14,899 bases of DNA from Jimgerdemannia flammicorona. Taxonomy: Eukaryota; Mucoromycota; Endogonomycetes; Endogonales; Endogonaceae. The stretch covers positions 1 through 14,899 of the forward strand of contig RBNI01003947.1 of the NCBI GenBank assembly GCA_003990745.1. Reading direction: 5' to 3'. The notes under the pieces were generated by a model. The model did not search any database, was not told where the DNA came from, and was given only the letters and a program-made list of their open reading frames with translations. The first letter of the stretch is position 1. Each line of letters begins with the position of its first letter. Of the stretch, positions 1 to 9,176 are shown piece by piece. The position numbers and the translations under genes were made by a program.

Positions 1-426
1 GGAGAAGAAGATTCTGATGGAACCTCAGCCACAAATCTAGACCTAACTTGGAGACAGGTTGATGCAGAAATCCGGAGACTACACCAAATCAGGAAGAAGG
101 CTGAAGATTACATCACCAAGTTACAAGCGCTGATAAGGAAGAATGCGGAAAAGAATCACAAGGCCCTAGAACCCATCCGAATTGGAGAAAAGATTCTACT
201 GTATCGAAATATGGTAGAAGCCTCATGGTCATGAAAACTGGAGCCCAAATGGGAAGGACCCTTCTACATGCAAGATATCAAGGGAACTACCTTCTGGCTT
301 AGAAAAATCTCAGGGACTATACTGCCTACTATGGTACACAGGAACAGACTCAAGAAGTACCATGAACCTATACAAGAGAAGCAAAATGTGATGACCACCC
401 ATGAGGTTCTAGTCCGTGAATCGTAA
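1..426 (+). pseudogene. Ty3/gypsy pol polyprotein, integrase C-terminal end (partial, broken)
   Basis: Frame 1 is open from the window edge to TAA at 424-426, apart from one TGA at 232-234. The translation reads like the C-terminal end of a gypsy-type integrase: a helical stretch of linker, then IRIGEKILLYRN, KLEPKWEGPFYM, and near the end TMVHRNRLKKYHEP. In Ty3/gypsy elements this is the small beta-barrel after the DDE core, which binds DNA ends during integration. The gag, protease, RT, RNase H and integrase core must lie upstream of base 1. The internal TGA falls just before KLEPKW, where the family usually carries a polar or basic residue, so a CGA to TGA change is the simplest explanation. 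The last 20 or so residues (KQNVMTTHEVLVRES) are not conserved family sequence to my knowledge. Family assignment is strong; the clade within gypsy cannot be set from this piece. Confidence 0.85.
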
Positions 427-981
427 CAGCATGTCCTGTGACCAGCAGGCTATCTGTCTGGACCATTCTCTAAGGGATATGGTACTGGCAACTACTCATC
501 CGTGAGACTTTCATAGTCAGAGGAGTTCAAACCATCAACTGATTGGTCAAGATCAGAATCAGGCCCTTGCTCTATATGAAGGGAGCGACCCTTCACCATC
601 ACGCCAAAATACAAAGAGAAGACACCAGCCCATAAACACCACTTTTCGACCCCTTGCCAGAGGTTATGGGATCAGCAAATTTTTCAGGACTGGACCAATG
701 AATAATGATGCTCAGGAAGATCCTTATTCAAGAGGAAGATGTAATGGTGACCCCAGAATGATGACATCAGTACAGGAGACAGCCTTTCCTCGCAAGCCAC
801 CAGATCAGAGCACGAGAAGATTATATGGCATACAAGATGAGCAATGATGACCAACTGTGAGTCATTGTGACCACTGCACAAGCATCCTGAAGAATATAAA
901 AGAAGGATCAAGGAACCACAGTAGCAGCAACCAACAAGAACCACCAATCCCAAAATAGCTCAAAGACTTACCATAAATGAA
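427..981 (+). other. Gypsy element internal spacer between pol and the accessory ORF
   Basis: No convincing gene is visible. One plus-strand frame (506-848) is open for about 114 codons, with its only usable ATG at 698. Its translation is rich in Ser, Pro, Arg and Gln and has no recognisable motif. It ends at TGA 849-851. A perfect GTGAGT donor-like hexamer lies at 857-862, but it is downstream of that stop, so splicing into the next ORF is unsupported. The opposite-strand open frame over 684-953 is hydrophobic and looks like a shadow. The spacer keeps CG dinucleotides, like the rest of the gypsy element. Confidence 0.5.
895..902 (+). promoter_or_regulatory. TATA-like box upstream of the accessory ORF
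   Basis: TATAAAAG stands about 80 bp upstream of the ATG at 982, a plausible distance for a separate promoter of the post-pol ORF. This is a short motif in moderately AT-rich DNA and could occur by chance; nothing else supports it. Confidence 0.3.
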
Positions 982-1820
982 ATGCCTGCTGCCTGCCAAA
1001 CCTCAAGGTCAAGGAATCACCAAGATATCTCAGTCGAAGAAAGGATGTTCCAAGACATCAGAAGAGCCATAAGGACCTGCTCAAGAAGGACTCCTAGTGT
1101 CAACCTGGGCACTACAGACCCTTATCACTTCATTCTCTACTGCCGTGAAATGGAAACAAGGATCACCATTACTACCAAATGCCTCCAAATGTGGCAGGAG
1201 TATGAAATAGGAAACCTCCTCTGCCAGGAGTTCCCACAGGCCAGCACCCAAGAGCTACAAGGTGCCACTTCCATGGATATACGCGAAACAAGGACAGCTA
1301 AGAAGATCCATCAGATCTTCAGGCATGCACTATGGTCGATCCCCAACTTAGAGTATGTTAGAGTTTCAGATTTCAGAGACCTGTCATCCCGCCGTATCAA
1401 TGCACTAGAAGCCAGGGTGGCTACAGAAGCCCAGTCCACTATTACCCTCAACAGCGAAGAAGTAGAAGTCTTCTGGCACCCCATCCTCCAGGACAACCCA
1501 GACCAATTCCTGCAAGGATTGATCTCAGTATTCCAAGGCCCAAGCATCTGGGTCAGATCTCCCCAAGACCCCACATTTGTCCCCTATTTTGTGGAAGAGA
1601 ACCTCATAGATGGAGAGCTCCAGACCTTGTTCCCGATTTTCCTGCCACAGTCAAACGTGATGACGTCATCAGTGATGATGTCATCCCTCGCGACTTTGAC
1701 ATACCTGAAGTACGCGAAACGTATGACCTGCATGATGAATTCGCGGATCTCATCTCCTTCAGTGATGATGACAGTGATGATGATGAAGAAGCCCCCATGG
1801 TCCTGAACTTTCTGCTCTAA
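982..1820 (+). pseudogene. Accessory ORF of the gypsy element, downstream of pol, function unknown, one frameshift
   Basis: An ATG-initiated frame runs 982-1806 (274 codons). I do not recognise the product: no zinc finger, protease, RT, integrase, chromodomain, signal peptide or transmembrane segment is visible. The N-terminal third is basic and Arg/Gln-rich, and the middle is a mixed, probably globular region (about residues 40-210). After about 1620 this frame becomes repetitive (NVMTSSVMMSS, SVMMTVMMMKK), which looks like out-of-frame reading. The -1 frame over 1620-1820 instead gives an acidic tail containing FSDDDSDDDEEAPM, ending at TAA 1818-1820. A single-base indel near 1610-1630 would join the two into a protein of about 279 residues with an acidic end. 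Its position between pol and the 3' LTR is that of env-like or other third ORFs of some gypsy elements, but nothing here supports an envelope. It keeps CG dinucleotides. Real coding is likely; function is unknown. Confidence 0.55.
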
Positions 1821-1993
1821 GTTCTTTGTTACACTGGATAATACCAGCACCGGTATTCTGAGGTGATGCGAAATTGTTCCAGCACCGGCATTTTGATGTA
1901 ATACCAAATAATGCCAGCCCTAGAACTTGGTAGTTTTAGTTATTGGAATTTATATTTAGCTTTATATCTTAGCAACCATTGAATTATATTTTG

Positions 1994-2000
1994 TATAAAT
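1994..2000 (+). promoter_or_regulatory. TATA box in the LTR
   Basis: TATAAAT lies 21 bp upstream of an AATAAA signal, inside the inferred LTR. It is the expected core promoter position at the U3/R border. Confidence 0.5.
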
Positions 2001-2020
2001 ACCCATCTTATTTCCTTTGA

Positions 2021-2026
2021 AATAAA
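2021..2026 (+). terminator. Polyadenylation signal in the LTR
   Basis: AATAAA follows the LTR TATA box at LTR-like spacing and is followed by GT- and T-rich sequence (GTCAGTTCTGGTTT). In the 3' LTR it would end the element's transcript. Confidence 0.5.
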
Positions 2027-2409
2027 GTCAGTTCTGGTTTCACTTACACACACTTCCTTGCAAGCAATCTAAGAGATAACAAGACAGTTAAAGATAAGAA
2101 GTTTGAGGACTATAAGACCTTGGGAAGGCACTCCAATAAGAACTTGCTTATAACAACTTGAGTTAGTCTAAGAGATACACCTTGAAGAGAATCTGGCATA
2201 TTTGAAGGACTCAGTGACCACTACGTGACAATATATATTAGAACTCAACATTTACAATAATCTAGCATATATTAGAGTTTGCTATAATATGTACTCTTTT
2301 TTTAGTTGGCTGAAGTAAATTATTTCAGAAGACTGAGGATTGTTAATTAATTAATTTTAAACTAGATTCCACAGTTGCTACTGACAAGGAAATATAGGAT
2401 AAGACTATA

Positions 2410-3440
2410 AATGAAAGTGAGTGGAATATACTAAAGTTTTAGAAGTAAGTGATAATTACTTTAACTCTATGTTCATTTTGTCTATCTCTGTATAGTAATG
2501 CAATAATGTATTATTCTTAACTATCAGTATTTCAATAATTATATAAAGAATATTATCAAACAAACTACCCTAACAATAAGCTCTATAATATTAGTATATA
2601 ATCTTTTAATTGACTGATTAGAAGATAAGCTCAAAGAAAAGCTAAAGGATAGCAGTGATTTTTAGTTTAGCCTAAATCAGAGAGATGTTATAGTAATTGC
2701 TCTAAGTAAGCTTAGAAAATACTACTCTAAAACAGATGCCCCAATATACTCAATCAGTACAGATATGTCAGTATAATAGTTGCCTCTTCCAAAAAAAAAA
2801 GAGAAATCTCTACAAAACTCACTCTCTTTCTCAAAACAGTATTGGATCTATAGTTAAAGCTATAATACTATAAAGATCAGAGCTGGGAGCAGTACTATAT
2901 TGAAGAAGCCAAGCAAGTTGTAATCAAAACTTACTGGAAAAACTATATGCTACCATAAGGTTTCAGTTAAAGTCCAAATTAATATACTGAAGGATCTTTT
3001 CTATTATATATTTACTTTAGCAAAAAGAAGAAGAGGGAGCCATCAGTGGAAGAACTGCTGTCAATAGACAAACTTACCATTTACCTCACTAGCAACTGCA
3101 TAGTCCTACTGGAGGGCATAGAGGTACTCAACTAATGGAAGGTAGGTTGTCTTCCTACAGATAGTTGGTGGGGTTGGGCCAATTTTACCTACCATTCTAA
3201 CCACTATTCTAACTATCATTCTGACCTCCAGAGTGTATAGCTACAGATGTATCAAACAGACTTCTCTAGTCTATATAATATAGCTTGGGACTATCTGGTC
3301 ATTTCTGCTATCAGTACTCTAGTTAAGCAGATGTTCTCTAGCAGAATGGATCTCATCTCTCCTAAGAGATATGTACTGAATGCTGAGACAATCTAGGTCT
3401 ACATATACCTAAAGTCTTAGTGGAGTATAGGTTACTAAAA
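2410..3440 (+). pseudogene. hAT-family transposase relic, C-terminal half
   Basis: Reading across three frames and many stops, the order of hAT transposase C-terminal landmarks is recovered: NESEWNILKF (from 2410), YNLLID and LEDKLKEK (from 2597), VIALSKLRKYYSKTD followed by APIYSIS (about 2689-2750), YYIEEAKQVVIKTYWKNYM (from 2893), and a Glu-rich segment (EPSVEELLSIDK). It ends with the dimerisation domain: AWDYLVISAISTLVKQMFSS then DLISPKRYVLNAETI (3286-3390). This matches the family pattern of a short hydrophobic helix, small residues, then VFSS..DLI.P.RN.L.PETI. The N-terminal BED finger and the first catalytic Asp are not found. At least two frameshifts and several stops make it non-functional. 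The region has no CG dinucleotide. Terminal inverted repeats could not be identified. The domain order makes hAT the best call despite heavy decay. Confidence 0.75.
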
Positions 3441-3600
3441 TTGGGTGAGTCCTACAGCTTTAAATAAAAAAGAGTTGAAAATAAATTATTTTTTGTAAAT
3501 TATTTTTTTTAAAAAAAAAAAAAAGAGAGTTTAGCTCAGGAGTATATCAGTATTTGTAGCCCCTTACTATCTTAAGTGAGGCAGAGGTCAGTGGAGTTAG
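3441..3600. other. Low-complexity AT stretch with a T8/A14 tract
   Basis: No gene. The region holds an AT-rich run with eight T followed by fourteen A (3503-3524), then GAGAGAGTTTAGCTCAGG. The A tract could be an old retroposon tail or slippage product; no target duplication is visible around it. Confidence 0.5.
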
Positions 3601-3930
3601 TGGGGAGTCAGTAGGGATCAGTAAGATCAGTAGAGGAAGTGTGTAAAATTTACAGCCCTCTGCCAGTAGCAAGAGGTGACTCCAAGCTATAAGTTAGTAT
3701 AGAAAGTCCAGGTTTGAGAAAGTACACAGAATTTGTAGTCCAATGACCCACTGCAAGAAGCATCTCTAAGTAGTCAGACTCTGGCACAGATCAGACACTA
3801 GTGCAGATTCAGGCCTCATGAGTACTCTAGTTCTATACTGTAGTACTATATTAGTAGTACTACAAAGTAGGACTAAGGAGTTAATAGAGCCCACAAAAGT
3901 GAAAACTAATACTGCAAAATAAAAGAAACA
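3601..3930 (+). repeat. Tandem repeat unit A (about 330 bp)
   Basis: The first of two adjacent, diverged direct copies. Shared anchors include GCCCTCTGCCAGTAG, ATAAGTTAGTATAG/AG, CTGCAAGAAGCA and TTAGTAGTAC. Corresponding points are 329-331 bp apart along the whole unit. The head of the unit contains short GTCAGTRG-like sub-repeats. No ORF is present and no CG occurs. Confidence 0.8.
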
Positions 3931-4266
3931 GAGTAGGGGTCAGCAGGGTCAGTAGAGTCAGTAGAGAGAGTATGTAAAATTTGTAGCCCTCTGCCAGTAG
4001 TAAGAGATAGCCCCAAGATATAAGTTAGTATGAGATATAAGTTAGAGAGAATATACAGAATTTGTGGCCTACCAACCTACTGCAAGAAGCAACTTCAAGC
4101 AGTTGGACTTTAGTACAGATTAGACTCTAGTATAGATTTGGACTCTATAGGCATCCTGGCTCTATACTACAGTACTACATTAGTAGTACCACAAAGTAGG
4201 GCCAAGGGGCTAGTAGAGCTTAGCAAAAAGCTAAAAGCTGAAAACTAGTGCTATAAATAAAAAGAG
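3931..4266 (+). repeat. Tandem repeat unit B (about 336 bp)
   Basis: Second copy of the unit at 3601-3930, in the same orientation and immediately adjacent. It matches from the GTCAG-rich head through to the GAAAACTA...AATAAA-like tail. A short internal duplication of ATATAAGTTAG occurs at about 4018-4045 in this copy only. No coding potential is seen. Confidence 0.8.
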
Positions 4267-5796
4267 GTATCTGACTATCTAATCCTTATAAAAGACTATC
4301 TAACCTATATAAAAAACTATCTATTTACAAAACTGCTCTATCTGTCAGTCCCAGGTCTTGATGAGTCTATCATCTATTGTAAGTATGACAACTATAGTAT
4401 CTGAGCTCTCCTTGAAAGCAATGGTACTGTGGAGGTCATGTAGTTGGAATAGGACAGCTGTGTTGGCTGCAAATGGGATCCCAAAACTATAGGTAAGGTT
4501 GTATTAGATACTATTATTATTCTTCCAAGTTGGACCCTTCCTTTTCAGAATATAAAATATTACTGGAGTGACATTATTGTCTGTATGTGTGGGTAGAGAA
4601 ATGTTACACCTGACATATCCTGATGTGACACAAGTATATGATTGGGTGAACCCTTGGCCCAGGACCTCATATTATCAGACAGTATTGGAGAATATCTGCT
4701 CTTTATCTAGCCCTGGAAGCTCTGGCTTAGAAATCTGCTAAAATAGACAGTATCTCATTAAATCTTTCCTTCTAATATATAGAGACAGAAACTCTCAGAC
4801 TATATCAAAAAAAAAAGTCAAGCTCCTCACTTCATATAGTATACTAAATTGTACCAAGAATATATATATAGTAGTACTGAGAGCACTACTAAGCTGGCTT
4901 ACTATTTGGTCCAGCAATCTGCTCAAAGAACTCCAGATTATGGCTACTATCACCATACAGGCCATATCATACTTGCATGCAGCTTGTTCTTTAATAGTAC
5001 TTCTAAAGTTCTGATAAGGGTACAGAATCCTATATATCTCTGAAAATTTAACAAAAATAGATTAGTAAAGAAAATCTCAAAAAAAAGGAGATAAATGTAA
5101 AAAAAAACTCTGAAGAACTCACTCTTTACCAATGTTGCAGTATACCTAATTTCTGTTCAAACTCCCTCTCCTTGCTTTTTATGCCCCCTCTTTTCTACTA
5201 CCTAATATTTGACACAATCCTCACAAATCTTATTAATATAGTGATAAAGCTCATCACTATAGAGATTTTTTATCACTACTACAATAACCTCTCTATGTTT
5301 GTTAATAATAATATAGTTCTTTTCATTGTTGAATACTCCAGTAGGCTAATGGACTTCTTGATCAAGATCAATTAGCTCTAATTTGAATATAGACCCCCAA
5401 GCCTTAATAGTAATGCTGGTATTACTCATACTGAGAGTGTGGGAGGCCCATTTCTCTCCCTGAGTATGATTGGAGATCTTCTGTCTCTAGTAGTATTGAA
5501 GGGGAGTCAGAGGATATATTATAGAGGATTTTAGTAAAGAGTGACTGATGGGATACACCATATTAGTCTCCAATAGCAGAGTGATGAGGGGAAGGAAGAA
5601 TGGAGATCCCAGATATAGAGGTGGGACCACCTTTTGTTAGGCAGGGCACTAGTGGATAACTTCTGTTTGGAGGATGGTATGGAGTGCCTTTGGGAATACA
5701 GGAGAGATCTGTGGTCTGAGATATGGCAGGGGGTGGGAATTGGAGAGATATGAGACTGGAATAATATTTAGTAGTAGGGCAAGCAGATAGTGAGAT
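4267..5796. other. AT-rich, CG-free DNA with no recognised gene
   Basis: Short open frames exist on both strands (for example 4849-5043 and 5172-5375 on plus, 5563-5841 on minus), but none has a recognisable motif and their composition is that of degenerate AT-rich DNA. A minus-strand open stretch between about 4650 and 4350 reads without many stops but matches nothing I know. The minus frame that ends at 5563 starts inside the LINE copy and becomes unrelated sequence below about 5797. The stretch probably consists of older element remains; I cannot identify them. Confidence 0.5.
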
Positions 5797-7330
5797 AGAT
5801 CTCTCTCTCCCTAGCTCCTTGGCTGCCACATTCTCAAGCATTTTTCACAGCTACTTCTCCTCATCCATAGCCTTCTCAACTCTCTGGATCACCCTCTGCA
5901 CCCTCTCTACCTGCTCTCCCTCAGTATTTCTTCTCACTAACTTCTTCTAATCCTTCTCTGACACATCCTGCAGTTCATCCTTACCAGTATCTCTACTTGG
6001 CACTCTATACTGAGAGTGCTCCCCTTGATCATCTCTATATCCTCCATAACCACACTCAACCCAGAGCCACCTCTCTCTCCCTGGGCTACCTCTGGAGCCA
6101 CCTCCTTCTCTCTCACCCAGGTACTTACCTATGATCTAGTATCTTCAGTAGTAGTTCCCTGTACTACCTCCTCTTTCAACTTTGCCAACAGATCCTTCTG
6201 CATGTGCCTCTCTTATACCCACTCTCAGGCCACTTGATCTAGCTACACCTTCTTACTATTGACCATCTTCACAACTATCTTGGCCTCATACTCCTTCTAG
6301 GCCAATCTCCTCCTCTTCATAGCTTCAGCCAGATCCTCCAAGCCTCTAGCAAGTCCTCTTCCTCCTCCAGAATCCCTTTCACTCATAAGATCTTGTACTC
6401 TACAGGTCTCTACTTAAGAACTGCCAGCTAGTCTCTTACCTTCCTCATATTCTTCTTATCTATCAGTCACACTCTGATGTCCATATCTTCAGTCTAGAAT
6501 TCAGTACCTTCTCAGACCCTAAACCCAATATCTACAATCTCTCTATACTCCTTGATGGCCTCTATAATCAGTCCTCTGGTTATTTTCTTTAACACTATGG
6601 AAATATCCAGTATTATCAACTATACCACTTAGGGATCTCAGTATAAGTACCAGGCCATAGAGATTGCCACTCCCCTCACTATCACTCCCTTCTTCATTGC
6701 CTCCAACAGTACCTCCTTCTTCTCAAAGCCAATCTCCACTCCTTCCAGACTCTTTAAAAACTTCACCAAGGCAGCCCCCTTTATCTTCTGGACCAGAAGT
6801 CCCAGAATCATTCTTGTCATTACTATCAAGTCTCAGAAATACAATGTGATAGTAAATTCCAACCTCAATTTCTTGAGTAACAGTGCTACCACTAGTTCCA
6901 TTATACCATCTGTCAGGTTCTCAGGCCTTATGCCCACCCCTTGTTCAGATCCTCCATCAATCATCACATCTGGATTTTTTTTTCAGATTAGTAGTTTCCT
7001 TGCCATTAGCAGTCCCACTTCTCTCAGTCACTACTCCTCAATCCTGCTACCCTCACTGTCATAAGCTACTCTCCCAGAACCTCCAACCCTTACCATCTCC
7101 TTACTCTTCCTCAGCCAGCCCTCCAGTCTAGTTATTATTATCAGTTGATCTCCCTTCATCTTGTCTGTAAAGCTCATTCTCTCTGTCCTCTATCCTCTAA
7201 CACTATCTTCTTCCCTTCTATGTCTGTCAGCCAGCAAGCCTCTCATACTTCCCCCCAAGCCATAACTCCTCCCCACATACTGCCAGTCAAATGCACTAGG
7301 GCCACCCTACCCAGCACATACCTCAGAATA
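5797..7330 (-). pseudogene. ORF1 (nucleic-acid-binding, gag-like) relic of LINE copy 1
   Basis: Fragments in several minus-strand frames match ORF1 of the young copy: SAFDWQYVG at the N-terminus, then MILGLLVQKIKGAALVKFLK and EGVEIGFEKKE (6829 downward), GVIVRGVAISMAWY, DIGFRVWEGTE (near 6530-6490), and LENVAAKELG at the end. Stops and frameshifts occur throughout. It lacks the last quarter of ORF1 and all of ORF2. It is useful mainly as a comparator: it keeps one base that the young copy has lost near 9716, which locates a frameshift there. Confidence 0.8.
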
Positions 7331-7425
7331 CTCATCAGTTGCTATATTGCTAGTATCTTTTCTCTAAAAATGAAGTTATGAGTATTGCCAAAAGATTATA
7401 TAACCCAAATATTACTAAAGAAAGG
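5797..7425 (-). mobile_element. LINE copy 1: old, inverted, 3'-truncated Tad1-like element
   Basis: Read on the minus strand, this segment is collinear with 9177-10790 of the full-length LINE over about 1.6 kb. It starts with the same leader (CCTTTCTTTAGTAATATTTG at 7425 downward) and continues through the TTTGACTGGCAG motif (near 7290), the ATCCAGAT element (near 6970), and ORF1 blocks up to NVAAKELG (near 5815). Similarity then stops abruptly. The 5' end is present and the 3' part is missing, the opposite of usual LINE 5' truncation, so a later insertion or deletion removed the rest. Every CG of the full-length copy that I checked is TG, CA or TA here. Confidence 0.85.
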
Positions 7426-8548
7426 CATGTTAGAAGTGAATATATATCTTATTATATAATTCTATTATATATATTTCTTTTATCTTAAAAATTAACATCT
7501 GCATTGATTTCTGATTTACTCATCTTGAAGTTAAGAACTAGAGAAATAATATTGTTCTTATTCTTATTATCAATATCTTCCAAACTAATATATATATATA
7601 TATCTTAGTAGAGATCTTAATATCTAGTATAGAGAAGTCAATAAGGTCTATGAATAGTTTCTGGTAAGTTATAATAATTCTCTATATTTTATTTTATCTT
7701 TGCTGAATTATCATCTTTTCTTTTATCATATTATTCAATAGAATATTTCAGAATAGTTTAAAATAGTATAAAATCACTTAGTTATTTATCAAGATTCTGT
7801 TTTCTAAATAGTTCTGCTAAGATTCTATTAATTACTAATTGATACTTAATAACTCTCTATAATGTTCTACTAAGTTCTACCAAGTATGATACATTGCTCA
7901 GTATTTAGCTTAATAATATTCTATCTGTTTCTTTTTCTTTTTATTTTTTATATATAAATATTCTCTCTAAATACTTCAATAAAGATTAGTCTAGTTAGTT
8001 ATCACATATTTACTTGAACTTCTTAAAGACAATTGAACTTCTTAAGTTTTATTTCTTAAATCTGATTATTGTAATATAGTAGACATATAACTGTGTAAGT
8101 ATAGTAGATTCTGAATTTTGTATGAAGGAGAGAGGAAGGATATATAAAGAAGACTTTTTTGACTAAGCTGAACAGACTCTACTGAGCTTTATTCACTCTA
8201 AAATACTGAGTTATTTATACAGATTTATACACTAATTCTGCTACTAAATATATAGCTAAGTATTAAGTCTTTTTATGTAAAATTCCCAGCAGAATTCTAT
8301 CTATATCTCAGATAGAATCTTATATGAAATTCTACTGAAATTTGTAAAAGTAATAAGAGTTTCACTAATAATGTTTTGGATATAGTATCTACAGTAAAGA
8401 TAATTTCTATACTATAATAAATTAGAAAATCAGATTTAGATATTATAATTAAATATCTATTTTTCTGATTCTTATTTCTATTTTATACTATATATTATAT
8501 TATATATTTCTATTTAAATATTTGTCAATATATAGTCTAAGTCTCAGT
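7426..8548. other. AT-rich spacer between two divergent LINE 5' ends
   Basis: No ORF, RNA gene or recognised element. It is strongly AT-rich with (TA)n runs (for example near 7591-7604), and a 13-bp direct repeat TTGAACTTCTTAA occurs twice between about 8013 and 8045. A TATATAAAGAAGAC motif lies near 8140, followed by GAGCTTTATT; this could be a worn LTR core, but no paired termini were found. No CG occurs. Confidence 0.5.
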
Positions 8549-8635
8549 ACCTTTCTCCAGTAACATTTGGGTTATACAAACTTCTAGCAATACTTACAAT
8601 ATCATTTTTGGTGAATAGATATTAGAAATATAGTA

Positions 8636-9165
8636 ACTAATAAGTATTCCAAGATATATACTAAGCAGGGCAGCCCTAGTGCATTTGACTGGCAGCATGT
8701 GGGGAGGAGTTATGGCTTAGGGGAAAGTATGTGAGACTTGCTGACTAGAGAATATGGAAGGAGAGGAGGCAGTATGGAGAGACAGGGAACTGAGAGAATA
8801 AGCTTTGCTGATAAGGTGAAGGAGGAATAGCTATCAATGGGATTAGAGGATTGGATGAGAAAGGACAAAGAGATAGTGAGAGCTGTGGGGCCTGATGGAG
8901 TGACCCATAGTAGTGAGAGCAGTAGAGCTAGGAGAGTAGTAGCTAGAGGAAGTAGAACTGCTGATAGTAAGAAGACTACTAATCTGGAAAAAAATCCAGA
9001 TATAATAGTTGATGGTAGATCTGAACAAGGGGGAGTACAAGGCCTGGAGACCTGATAGATGGTATAACAGACCTGGTGATGGCACTGTTACTCAAGAAGT
9101 CAAGGTCAGAATTTACCATCATATTGTATTTCTGAGACTTAGTAGTAATAATGAGAATAATTCTA
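8636..9165 (+). pseudogene. ORF1 N-terminal fragment of LINE copy 2
   Basis: The N-terminal part of ORF1: a leader frame NIVTNKYSK..., then SPSAFDWQHVG, a low-complexity Gly/Ser/Arg region, LEKNPDI and VTQEVKVRIYHHIVF. TAG in ATGGCTTAG (about 8710) and other stops break it. It is cut off by insertion of the young copy at 9166. Like copy 1, it has no in-frame ATG before SAFDW. Confidence 0.7.
8982..9001 (+). repeat. Short inverted repeat with A6 loop, LINE copy 2
   Basis: ATCTGGA, six A, TCCAGAT: a perfect 7-bp stem. The same structure is at the homologous place in copy 3. Confidence 0.7.
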
Positions 9166-9176
9166 GATGGGCATCA

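Larger units (their letters stand above)
1827..2230 (+). repeat. Probable 3' LTR of the gypsy element
   Basis: The segment begins TGTTAC and ends GTGACA, a near-perfect terminal inverted repeat (5 of 6 bases) with the TG...CA ends of LTRs. It follows the last ORF by 6 bp. Inside, in the right order, are a TATA box (1994-2000) and an AATAAA signal (2021-2026), giving U3 of about 200 bp. The right edge also coincides with the start of the CG-free block: the last CG is at 2224-2225. Weak points: no 5' LTR is in the window for comparison, and the bases just before 1827 are pyrimidine-rich rather than a polypurine tract, so the left edge could be up to about 40 bp upstream. Confidence 0.6.
8549..9165 (+). 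mobile_element. LINE copy 2: old copy, interrupted by copy 3
   Basis: This is collinear with 9177-9799 of the young LINE. It starts with the leader ACCTTTCTCCAGTAACATTT, contains TTTGACTGGCAGCATGTGGG, the ATCTGGA-A6-TCCAGAT element (8982-9001) and a gapless match at its end (GTATTTCTGAGACTTAG... to 9165). Similarity breaks at 9166, exactly where the young LINE begins. The 3' remainder is absent from the window. No CG is present, in contrast to the adjoining copy. Confidence 0.85.

Noticed and set aside
684..953. Minus-strand ORF with a hydrophobic N-terminus resembling a signal peptide
   Set aside because: The hydrophobicity comes from CAG/CAA-rich plus-strand sequence read backward. There is no supporting context.
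3525..3600. tRNA or tRNA-derived SINE, from TTTAGCTCAGGAGTATAT resembling an A box
   Set aside because: No B box (GGTTCGANTCC-like) and no acceptor or T-arm pairing could be found at the right spacing.
4849..5375. Small plus-strand ORFs of 64 and 67 codons
   Set aside because: They lie in CG-free AT-rich DNA, have no motif, and are of a length expected by chance.
8013..8160. A worn LTR suggested by TATATAAAG and a 13-bp direct repeat
   Set aside because: No TG...CA termini, partner copy or target duplication could be found, so it is kept only as a note on the spacer.
2231..9165. Classical RIP
   Set aside because: CA dinucleotides, including many CAG, remain common, whereas classical RIP would remove CpA. 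The loss is specific to CG as far as I can read.
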